Source: Bacteroides sp.
Lineage (GTDB): Bacteria > Bacteroidota > Bacteroidia > Bacteroidales > SM23-62
Direction of reading: 5' to 3'
DNA: 6,280 nucleotides
NCBI GenBank assembly: GCA_030589965.1
Contig: JAUUZM010000201.1
Location: forward strand, 1 to 6,280
In this document: one piece after another, positions 1-6,280 of the stretch
Numbering within the stretch: the first letter of the stretch is position 1
Layout of the letters: every line of letters starts with the position of its first letter
Translations under genes and position numbers: made by a program
Notes under the pieces: model-generated
What the model was told of the DNA's origin: nothing
Seen by the model: the letters and a program-made list of their open reading frames with translations, nothing else
The model's database searches: none

Positions 1-1310
1 TCAGAATGGGAGACGAGGCAAAGCAGGAAAATGATGCTTTGGGTGGCCGTTTTCATAAAAACATTATTGTGGATCATTGCTCCATGAGCTGGTCAACTGA
101 TGAATGTGTGTCCTTTTACCATAATGAAAACTTCAGCATGCAGTGGTGTATCATGTCTGAAAGTCTACGAAATTCGGTGCATGATAAAGGGAAACACGGA
201 TATGGGGGGATATGGGGAGGGAAAAATGCATCCTTTCATCATAATCTGCTCGCTTCTCATGATAGCAGAAATCCCAGGTTAGGAGAGTATAAGGGGGACA
301 CATTTGCTCTAACTGACTTGGTTGACCTTAGAAATAATGTAATTTATAATTCCGGGGGAAACACATGCTACGGGGCTGAGGCCATGAATGTGAATATTGT
401 GAATTGTTATTATAAATCCGGGCCCGCGACCTCCAAAAAGGATAGAATAATCGCTATTGATAAATTGATAGATACGGGTTATGCAACAACTAACATCTGG
501 GGTAAATTTTATATCAGCGGCAATGTCCTGACTGCCTCGGCGGCAGCCACCAATGATAACTGGACCTATGGAGTCTATAATCAGTTTCACAGTAAGTATG
601 GAGTAGTTTCACAGGAGGATAAGGATGCCATGAAGTTAATGGCAGAGCTTGATCCCGGAGAAGTTACCACCCATTCCGCAGAATGGGCCTATGAAAAGGT
701 TCTTGCATATGCCGGGGCTTGTCTCGTAAGGGATACCATTGACAGGCGAATCATTCATGAAGTGGAAACCGGAACAGTCACCTATTGGGATGGTGGTAAC
801 GGCAGCACAGCCGGGCTCATTGATACCCAATCTGCGGTGGGAGGATGGCCCGAGTTAAAATCCCTGCCAGCACCTGAAGATAGCGATAGTGATGGGATGC
901 CAGATTACTGGGAAACCGATTACGGGCTGGACCCAAATGATCCTTCTGATGCACAATTAACAAGCGTGGATGGATCATATCCGAATATAGAGGTGTATAT
1001 GTACAGCCTGGTGAACGCGATCACCTGGAATCAGAATAAGGAAGGTCCGGCTGCGATTGCTAAGCAATCAGTGAAGGATGATTATCCATTCAAGGTTCTA
1101 TATGTCCATAAATCGGAGGAATTAGCTCTTTTACATGCAAGGGAAATCAAACATGTCAGGCTTTACTCTCTTAATGGGAGCCTTGTTTTTGAATCCCCGG
1201 TGAATGGAAAGGAATTTCAAATGAAAACCCATGAAATGCAGAATGGAATGTACCTGGTTCAAATTCGTGATGAAAAAAATGAAGTTTACTCAGGAAGATT
1301 TGTAAAATGA
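1..1310 (+). CDS. Pectate lyase family 1 (PL1-like), 5'-truncated, with T9SS C-terminal sorting domain
   Basis: This is a secreted lyase expected to cleave alpha-1,4-polygalacturonate by Ca2+-dependent beta-elimination. The reading frame is open to the window edge (an Arg codon at 3-5 precedes the Met codon at 6), so that Met is internal and the N-terminus with its signal peptide is missing. Residues are counted from that Met. Positions 12-92 carry the PL1 hallmarks: DHCSMSWSTDE at 23-33, the HHN turn at 78-80 and SRNPRLG at 87-93, whose Arg88 or Arg91 is the likely catalytic base. The parallel beta-helix runs to about 285. An acidic DSDSDGMPDYWE segment (292-303) followed by LDPNDPSD (308-315) resembles thrombospondin type 3 calcium-binding repeats. 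Residues about 358-434 form a type A T9SS sorting domain, with VRLYSLNGSLVF, a late NGMYLVQI and a terminal RFVK. Such a domain predicts export across the outer membrane, either released or surface-anchored. The stop TGA is at 1308-1310. The PL1 assignment is firm; exact substrate and subfamily are not. Confidence 0.9.
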   Translation, partial: RMGDEAKQENDALGGRFHKNIIVDHCSMSWSTDECVSFYHNENFSMQWCIMSESLRNSVHDKGKHGYGGIWGGKNASFHHNLLASHDSRNPRLGEYKGDTFALTDLVDLRNNVIYNSGGNTCYGAEAMNVNIVNCYYKSGPATSKKDRIIAIDKLIDTGYATTNIWGKFYISGNVLTASAAATNDNWTYGVYNQFHSKYGVVSQEDKDAMKLMAELDPGEVTTHSAEWAYEKVLAYAGACLVRDTIDRRIIHEVETGTVTYWDGGNGSTAGLIDTQSAVGGWPELKSLPAPEDSDSDGMPDYWETDYGLDPNDPSDAQLTSVDGSYPNIEVYMYSLVNAITWNQNKEGPAAIAKQSVKDDYPFKVLYVHKSEELALLHAREIKHVRLYSLNGSLVFESPVNGKEFQMKTHEMQNGMYLVQIRDEKNEVYSGRFVK

Positions 1311-1367
1311 TTAAAGATATCCAGAATTTCAAAAAAACATAACCTTAAACTTTTTAGAACAGAAATT

Positions 1368-2912
1368 ATGAAAGATAAATTTATTATAGCTGCACTGGGA
1401 ATATTCCTTGCTCTACAAGTCCAGGCTGAAATCAAACTTGATGCCCCCTTCGATGTTAGTATTAAGGAAATCTCTTTCCCTGATAAATTCTTCTCTGTGA
1501 AGGATTATGGAGCCAAAAAAGGAGGAAAGGTAAAATGTACTGAGGCATTTGCCAGGGCAATTGATGCAGCCACTAAAGCTGGCGGAGGGTATGTGACAGT
1601 CCCAAAAGGAACATATCTCTGTGGGCCAATTGTTCTGAAAGATAATGTCTGCATAAAGTTTGAAGAGGGAGTTGAGATTCTTTTCAGTACGGATGCTGAA
1701 GATTATTTACCGGCCGTACTTTCAAGGCACCAGGGAATTGATTGTTATAAGTTCTCATCCTTTATTTATGCTCTCAATGCTACTAATATTGGGATCATCG
1801 GCAAGGCCACCCTCCACGGTCAGGGAAAGACCTGGTGGAAATGGAGAAATGCCTATGAAAAGAGTGAGGATCCATGGCTGATATTGGTGGACATGGCTGA
1901 AAAGGATGTTCCTCTAGAAGAACGCGTTTTTGATGATGTGGAAGAAAGCTTGCTGGCACCCTGTTTTGTCATGCCCATGTACTGCAAAAATGTTTTGATA
2001 CAGGATATAAAGCTGATGTATGGGGCATACTGGACGGTGAACCCGGTGTATTGTGAAAATGTGATTGTCAGGGATGTAACGGTAGTTACTATGGGAGAAT
2101 ATGGTAAAACAGGTAATGGGGATGGTATAAATTTGTCTTCCTGTAAAAATGTTCTCATTGAGGGTTGCACTCTGGATACCGGAGATGATTGTATCACCCT
2201 GAAATCAGGCAGGGGAATTGACGGGTATAAAAAGGCCATGCCCACTGAGAATATTGTTGTAAGGAATTGTAAGGGTTTGCAGGGACATGGAGGTGTAGTA
2301 ATCGGATCAGAAACATCCGGGGGAGTCAGAAACATATATGTGCATGATTGCGAATTTAACGGAACTGACAGGGGATTAAGAATCAAGACTGCAAGGGGCA
2401 GGGGAGAGGCCATTGAGAATGTATGGTTTGAAAATATTAAGATGGGAGAAATGCAAAAGGAAGCCATCAAGATCCATATGCCCAGGTATACTGAAAGATA
2501 TCCTGCTCATCCATTAACCCGTATGACACCCAGGATACGAAATATCAATTACAAAAATATTGATTGTAAGGGTGCCGGGGGACATGCCATTCGTATCCAG
2601 GGAATCCCGGAAATGCCTATTGAAACCATCCGGATGGAAAATATTAAGGTTCAGTCCGACATGGGTGCACTTCTTATCGATGCAGCTGCAATTCTGATTA
2701 AAAACATAGAGATCAGTCCAGCTGAAGAAACCATACTCACCTTCGATATGTGCTCAAATATTTTTATTGAAAATCTGGGAGAGACGGATAAAAAAATACT
2801 GGTGATAGGAGAAGGATCAAAAGATATCCGACTGGTTGACAGTAAGATAAACGTCAATAATATTCAGTATCAGGATTGTTCGAATCCTGTATCTGTTTTG
2901 TATAGTAAGTAA
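1368..2912 (+). CDS. GH28 polygalacturonase-family glycoside hydrolase, secreted
   Basis: This 514-residue protein is a complete GH28 enzyme, expected to hydrolyse alpha-1,4-galacturonosyl bonds in homogalacturonan or oligogalacturonides. Residues 1-20 form a signal peptide (KDK, hydrophobic core, cleavage likely after VQA). There is no lipobox and no T9SS domain, so the periplasm is the likely site. FFSVKDYGAK (41-50) begins the usual pectin-lyase-fold N-terminus. All catalytic elements are visible: NGDG at 250-253 (Asp252), DTGDDC at 270-275 (Asp273 and Asp274), GHGG at 306-309 (His307) and RIK at 338-340 (Arg338, Lys340). They match the NTD/DD/H/RIK set of fungal polygalacturonases. Length is normal for bacterial members; the loop at about 155-197 could suit exo-action on short substrates, but this is inference. 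NGDGINLSS departs from the more usual NGDGIDPDS. The ATG at 1368 is chosen because the signal peptide follows at once. The 57-base gap upstream shows no Shine-Dalgarno and no hairpin terminator, which fits co-transcription with the lyase gene. Confidence 0.95.
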   Translation: MKDKFIIAALGIFLALQVQAEIKLDAPFDVSIKEISFPDKFFSVKDYGAKKGGKVKCTEAFARAIDAATKAGGGYVTVPKGTYLCGPIVLKDNVCIKFEEGVEILFSTDAEDYLPAVLSRHQGIDCYKFSSFIYALNATNIGIIGKATLHGQGKTWWKWRNAYEKSEDPWLILVDMAEKDVPLEERVFDDVEESLLAPCFVMPMYCKNVLIQDIKLMYGAYWTVNPVYCENVIVRDVTVVTMGEYGKTGNGDGINLSSCKNVLIEGCTLDTGDDCITLKSGRGIDGYKKAMPTENIVVRNCKGLQGHGGVVIGSETSGGVRNIYVHDCEFNGTDRGLRIKTARGRGEAIENVWFENIKMGEMQKEAIKIHMPRYTERYPAHPLTRMTPRIRNINYKNIDCKGAGGHAIRIQGIPEMPIETIRMENIKVQSDMGALLIDAAAILIKNIEISPAEETILTFDMCSNIFIENLGETDKKILVIGEGSKDIRLVDSKINVNNIQYQDCSNPVSVLYSK

Positions 2913-2915
2913 AAT

Positions 2916-2923
2916 TAGATTTG
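2916..2923 (+). promoter_or_regulatory. Possible Bacteroidota -7 promoter element (TAnnTTTG)
   Basis: TAGATTTG fits the Bacteroides sigma-ABfr -7 consensus TAnnTTTG exactly and lies in the 31-base gap before the GH2-like gene. A TTTTG at 2896-2900 could serve as the -33 element, but the centre-to-centre spacing of about 21 bases is shorter than usual. The leader would be only about 10-15 bases. A chance match in A/T-rich sequence is quite possible. Confidence 0.22.
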
Positions 2924-2943
2924 AATCCCTAAATGAATTGAAA

Positions 2944-5900
2944 ATGAAAATCAACAGAACCATCAAAAAAATTAGAATTAATCTTATTTGCAGTCTGGGC
3001 TTTGTACTTCTAGCTGCAGGAACATGGACGGAAGTTTCATCCCAGGAAGTTTACAGGTCTTTTGAACTTCGTTATTATACCCCTGATGAAAAGGCAGATG
3101 GGGACACTGATTTTAAGGGTCAAACCGAGTATTTTGATACGGAAAAGCGACTGGAATACCTGGATGCCTATGAAAAGTCCGCCAGAAAATTCTTTGAGAA
3201 TGAAAACTGGGATCAGAAGGTAGTTTCGGATGAAGAAGCAAAGGCTATAGCTGAGAAAATTAAGCCCCAGCCCCTTCCTTCTGTTAGGGATCGCATTGTC
3301 CTTAATTCATGGAAGATGCTTGGATACAAAACTGGCAAGAGGGAAGCTGAGGTTGAGAGGATGGAATGGTGGAACCGGGATGGATTGGAGGTTAAAGACG
3401 GTGAGTTACACTTCATGGAAAAACAATCGAAAATCATCGACATTGAATCCCAGGAATGGAGGTCTCTTATCTCGCTGGATTTTAAGCCGGCAGCAACAGA
3501 TGAGGTCCAGGAAATCTCCCTGGGTGAAGCTCAGAAAATTTCTTTTTCCAAAGGTTCAATCATGGTTAATGTGGATGGAAAAAGCACTCCTGTAGCCAAT
3601 TATGGAGGTACTGATTTTGTCAATTTGAAAATTGAAACGGATCTGGAGAACGGAAAGTACAATTTATATGTTGGTGGAAGATTGGTGGTGGATTTTCTAC
3701 CCCTTGATAAATCTGTTTCTTTTGATAATATCAATATCTCCGGTGCAAAGGGATGCATTGTGGATAATCTGTACGGGGTAAAATACACAGTTTCTGTTTT
3801 TACGGATGATATTCATACCCGGGATGTACCCTTTCAGATAAATACCTTTCTGAATGAGGATTTTAGTATCACACCCAAATTACATGGATGGCAGGCCGGG
3901 GAGTATGATGACAGTGAATGGAAAGGAGTCGAACTGCCGTATGCGCATGGAGGGGATCGTTACAAGCATGAATCAATGTACCTGAGAAAAAAGGTGTACA
4001 TCGGGGATTTTGTACGGGCAAATTTGAACCTGGAAACCCTTGATCCTGGAGGTGAAATATGGATCAATGGTAAGGTTGTGGCAGTGGTTCATAAGCGCAC
4101 TCCTTTTAGCATGGATATTACTGATTATTTGAAGAAGAACAGTGAAAACACGATTGGTCTAAAGGTATTCCCAAATAAAGTTGAGATCACCAATCGCCAT
4201 ACTTCGGCTGACTTCTATACCGGATGGTTTGCAGGCCGGACATGGATAGATCTCCATCAGAAACAATATATTAAGGATGTGTTTGTATATACCAGGGTAC
4301 TGGATGAGAATGCCGTAGTCTCTGTTTCAGCAGAGATGATGAATCAGGATTGGAGAGCTGATGAAAGGGAGTGGAAGACAACCCGCGAATTTAACGGTTT
4401 TGTTAAGGTTCAGTTCTATAAATGGTTTCCTTTGGAAGAAGCAGAACCTGTCCTCGAAAAAAAATTCCCTGTGAATCTCAGGTTGAACAGGGATGTAACC
4501 TTCTCGGAGGACATTCTTCTGGAATCTCCTGATAAATGGCATTTTAATGATCCACGCCTGTATAAAGTAGTTGTAAGCATTGAGGATGAGGACGGTAAGG
4601 TAGTTGATGATTATGTTGTAACTACGGGAATACGCACGGTCAGCCAGGAGGGAGGTACATTCCGCATTAACGGCGAGCCGGAAATGATGAACGGAGCACT
4701 TTTATTCGCATATAAATATCCCCTGGAGGATATTGCCAGAACCTTGAGGTGTGCGGATGATTACTGGCTGGTGAAGGAAATAATGATGATGAAGAGAACT
4801 AATGGGAATATGTTCCGTATGAGTGTTCATCACGGGATGAAGGGTGGAATTAATGATCCAAGGCTGGCAGAAATAGGGGACCAGATGGGATTTATGTTTC
4901 AGTGGTCAACAGGTTCCTGGGTTCGGACCGGCACTCCATGGATTATTGATTTTGATGCCTTAGCCCAATACGTGAAACAGGTTAGAAATCATCCCAGCAT
5001 AGTCATGTGGCAACCAGGGAACCACCCAAAATTTAAAAATTTCAAGGAAGAAGCAACTGCTTTTTACCAGAACATCTACCAGTCCATCTATCCCAATGAC
5101 CCCAGCCGTTTGATTTCTCCAACGGCCAGTGGCAGCCGATTCGGGGATCAGGGTACACCGAATGACATGGGCACTCTGATCGGTAAGAATGAAGCTTTTG
5201 AGGCTGACCCGGTGTGGACAGCCCCCATGATTACAAGGGGAAATATGGACCATACCACAGGATATGGTGCCCAATGGTCTACCTTAAGAAAGTACCCGGT
5301 TCCTCCTGAATTTATAGGGGAACAGGGATGGAGAGAGAAAGGGTATCGGGTCGATTACCTGAACAGCAGGCATAGGGCTTATTTCGATTTTGAGAGTGAG
5401 GAATCAGCGGGACAGCCAAACTGGACATTACGTAAGGGCAAGCCTTCTTATCAGATTCTCTCCTATGAATTGAATTATGATGTTGGCTCTATCGGAAGAA
5501 ATTTGAGACCGGATGAATGGAGGGTTAGCCAGGCCTGGCAGGGATTTAGTGCGTTTGAAGCATATAAGAAGAAGCGCTGGCTTGATTACGATGGCATGGC
5601 CTGGTGTTCTTTGCATGGTGGAGGTAATACGTCTACTTACCAAAAGCCCCTCATAGATTATTTCGGATATTCGAAGATATCTTTTCACACCGTTAAGATG
5701 GCTTTCCAGGATGTCCTGGCCTGCTCCGGTAATGTGGATGTTGTCTATGGTCCAAACGATAAACTGCCGGTAAAAGTTATAAATCTTGGAGATCAGAAAT
5801 TGGTGGATGTGACGGTCACCTGCAGGGATCTTAATGGGAAAAAGATCTTCAGTAAGAAATTTTCTAAGGTTTCTCTTGATAAAGGACGCAACTCTTACGA

Positions 5901-5967
5901 TCTTGGAGAAATTGACCTTGATATAAGAAAAGAAGGCTTTTACGTTTTCGTTTATGAAGTCAATTAG
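2944..5967 (+). CDS. GH2-architecture protein with extra N-terminal modules and His replacing the acid/base Glu
   Basis: This is a 1007-residue secreted protein built like a GH2 beta-glycosidase. I place the start at ATG 2944; the frame opens at TTG 2938, but the ATG two codons later gives a normal signal peptide (about 1-34, basic start, core LICSLGFVLLAAG). Residues about 35-118 form a charged module I cannot assign. Residues about 120-285 look like a beta-sandwich (LamG/concanavalin-like, tentative). Next come a GH2 jelly-roll domain (about 295-450; WQAGEYDDSEWKGVELPYAHG, MYLRKKV, GGEIWINGKVV), an Ig-like domain (about 451-565), a TIM barrel (about 570-925) and a C-terminal beta-domain (about 930-1007). 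In the barrel, NHPSIVMWQPGNH (682-694) matches the GH2 acid/base motif except that His694 replaces Glu. PEFIGEQGW (788-796) supplies Glu793 as probable nucleophile. Position in a pectin locus suggests a pectin side-chain substrate, but activity is uncertain; it may be a non-canonical hydrolase or a binding protein. The fold call is strong, the substrate unknown. Confidence 0.85.
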   Translation: MKINRTIKKIRINLICSLGFVLLAAGTWTEVSSQEVYRSFELRYYTPDEKADGDTDFKGQTEYFDTEKRLEYLDAYEKSARKFFENENWDQKVVSDEEAKAIAEKIKPQPLPSVRDRIVLNSWKMLGYKTGKREAEVERMEWWNRDGLEVKDGELHFMEKQSKIIDIESQEWRSLISLDFKPAATDEVQEISLGEAQKISFSKGSIMVNVDGKSTPVANYGGTDFVNLKIETDLENGKYNLYVGGRLVVDFLPLDKSVSFDNINISGAKGCIVDNLYGVKYTVSVFTDDIHTRDVPFQINTFLNEDFSITPKLHGWQAGEYDDSEWKGVELPYAHGGDRYKHESMYLRKKVYIGDFVRANLNLETLDPGGEIWINGKVVAVVHKRTPFSMDITDYLKKNSENTIGLKVFPNKVEITNRHTSADFYTGWFAGRTWIDLHQKQYIKDVFVYTRVLDENAVVSVSAEMMNQDWRADEREWKTTREFNGFVKVQFYKWFPLEEAEPVLEKKFPVNLRLNRDVTFSEDILLESPDKWHFNDPRLYKVVVSIEDEDGKVVDDYVVTTGIRTVSQEGGTFRINGEPEMMNGALLFAYKYPLEDIARTLRCADDYWLVKEIMMMKRTNGNMFRMSVHHGMKGGINDPRLAEIGDQMGFMFQWSTGSWVRTGTPWIIDFDALAQYVKQVRNHPSIVMWQPGNHPKFKNFKEEATAFYQNIYQSIYPNDPSRLISPTASGSRFGDQGTPNDMGTLIGKNEAFEADPVWTAPMITRGNMDHTTGYGAQWSTLRKYPVPPEFIGEQGWREKGYRVDYLNSRHRAYFDFESEESAGQPNWTLRKGKPSYQILSYELNYDVGSIGRNLRPDEWRVSQAWQGFSAFEAYKKKRWLDYDGMAWCSLHGGGNTSTYQKPLIDYFGYSKISFHTVKMAFQDVLACSGNVDVVYGPNDKLPVKVINLGDQKLVDVTVTCRDLNGKKIFSKKFSKVSLDKGRNSYDLGEIDLDIRKEGFYVFVYEVN

Positions 5968-5974
5968 AAAGGAG
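5968..5974 (+). promoter_or_regulatory. Shine-Dalgarno-like ribosome binding site
   Basis: AAAGGAG begins directly after the TAG stop of the GH2-like gene, and its last base is 7 bases before the ATG at 5982. This supports 5982 rather than the in-frame ATG at 5991 as the start. It is notable because neither complete gene upstream has such a purine-rich site, in keeping with the usual lack of Shine-Dalgarno sequences in Bacteroidota. Confidence 0.6.
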
Positions 5975-5981
5975 CCCAAAG

Positions 5982-6280
5982 ATGAATAGAATGCCAAAGA
6001 TATTTAGAAAAGGAAATATAATTAGAACTCTTTTACTGGTTTTAATAATTTGTTCAGGATCACTGGCATATGCCCAGGAAAACATGTTATGCCAGGGCAG
6101 GCACTGGACAGAAGATGAAGCCAATTTGATGATGAAGGAGTTTGGCAGCCAATGGGACAACCTTGAATCATGGGAGAAGCGTGCTGAAACAATCCGGCAG
6201 GGTATGCTGGATGGTATGCAATTTGAACGAATGCCAAAGATTGTAGGTAATTTTAATCCAATTATCACCAATACCAGGGA
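5982..6280 (+). CDS. Secreted protein, 3'-truncated; probable alpha/beta-hydrolase esterase (N-terminal part)
   Basis: The frame is open from ATG 5982 to the window end, giving 99 residues. Residues 1-31 are a clear signal peptide: basic MNRMPKIFRKGN, hydrophobic TLLLVLIICSGSLA, and probable cleavage at AYA-Q (29-32). Cys24 has Ile before it, so it is not a lipobox. The mature start contains Trp/Glu-rich helices (GRHWTEDEA at 39-47, SWEKRAETIRQGML at 63-76), then GMQFERMPKIVGNFNPIITNTR (split here as GMQFERMPK at 78-86 and GNFNPIITNTR at 89-99). A helix of the type W..RA..IR.G...G followed by P...NP.I...R recalls, from memory, the N-terminus of Bacteroidota acetylxylan-esterase-like alpha/beta hydrolases. 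In a pectin locus a pectin methyl- or acetylesterase (for example a CE19-like enzyme) would fit. The nucleophile elbow and catalytic triad lie outside the window, so the function is inference. It follows the GH2-like gene by 14 bases and is surely in the same operon. The coding call is strong, the family call moderate. Confidence 0.7.
   Translation, partial: MNRMPKIFRKGNIIRTLLLVLIICSGSLAYAQENMLCQGRHWTEDEANLMMKEFGSQWDNLESWEKRAETIRQGMLDGMQFERMPKIVGNFNPIITNTR

Noticed and set aside
6..8. ATG at position 6 as the true start of the lyase gene
   Set aside because: The frame stays open upstream to the edge, the protein lacks a signal peptide despite its T9SS domain, and the N-terminal part of the PL1 helix is missing.
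1311..1367. Terminator or promoter between the lyase and GH28 genes
   Set aside because: The 57-base gap is A/T-rich, but I see no GC-rich inverted repeat followed by a T-run and no TAnnTTTG element.
1853..2470. Long minus-strand open frame (205 codons) opposite the GH28 gene
   Set aside because: It lies wholly within a strongly supported gene, has Ser/Pro/Ile-rich low-information content, and no recognisable motif. It is a shadow of the coding strand.
2986..2994. Lipoprotein signal at Cys16 of the GH2-like protein
   Set aside because: Residues before the Cys are Asn-Leu-Ile, lacking the small residue required at -1 of a lipobox, and the Cys sits at the start of the hydrophobic core.
5428..5997. 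Minus-strand open frame (189 codons) opposite the end of the GH2-like gene and the next start
   Set aside because: It overlaps the conserved C-terminal part of the GH2-like gene and the next gene's start, and shows no domain or ribosome site. It is a chance frame.
5989..6241. 13-base direct repeat GAATGCCAAAGAT at 5989-6001 and 6229-6241, both encoding RMPKI in the same frame
   Set aside because: The copies are short, 240 bases apart, inside coding sequence and without further similarity around them. Most likely coincidence; not evidence of a duplication or attachment site.
5960..6271. Minus-strand open frame (103 codons) at the 3' edge
   Set aside because: The plus-strand frame here has a signal peptide, a Shine-Dalgarno and operon spacing. 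The minus-strand product shows no such support.

Overview
The window reads as part of a pectin-degradation locus (a polysaccharide utilization locus, PUL) from a member of the Bacteroidota. Three things point there. The first gene ends in a type IX secretion (Por) C-terminal sorting domain. The gaps between genes are short and A/T-rich, mostly without Shine-Dalgarno sequences. The enzyme families are those typical of Bacteroidota pectin PULs. No genus can be named from this sequence. A free-living, T9SS-using relative of the Marinilabiliales/Prolixibacteraceae type is plausible, but that is inference.

All four genes lie on the + strand and probably form one transcription unit. (1) Positions 1-1310 hold the 3' part of a family 1 pectate lyase with a calcium-binding D-x-D-x-D-G segment and a T9SS sorting domain; its 5' end is outside the window. 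(2) Positions 1368-2912 hold a complete GH28 polygalacturonase with a signal peptide and all catalytic residues. (3) Positions 2944-5967 hold a large protein with a GH2 architecture, preceded by two extra N-terminal modules; its apparent nucleophile is retained, but His stands where the family has its acid/base Glu. (4) From 5982 to the window end lies the 5' part of a secreted protein whose N-terminus resembles Bacteroidota alpha/beta-hydrolase esterases of the acetylxylan/pectin esterase type. Gaps are 57, 31 and 14 bases, with no convincing terminator in any of them. No stretch over 300 bases lacks a gene.

A working model (inference): the T9SS-exported lyase cuts polygalacturonan at or outside the cell surface. 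The GH28 enzyme, which has only an N-terminal signal peptide, trims oligogalacturonides, probably in the periplasm. The esterase-like protein would remove methyl or acetyl groups, and the GH2-like protein would act on a side-chain sugar or bind one. The most unusual element is the GH2-like protein: a non-canonical active site joined to an unrecognised N-terminal module. No SusC/SusD pair, regulator, RNA gene, mobile element or CRISPR array was seen.
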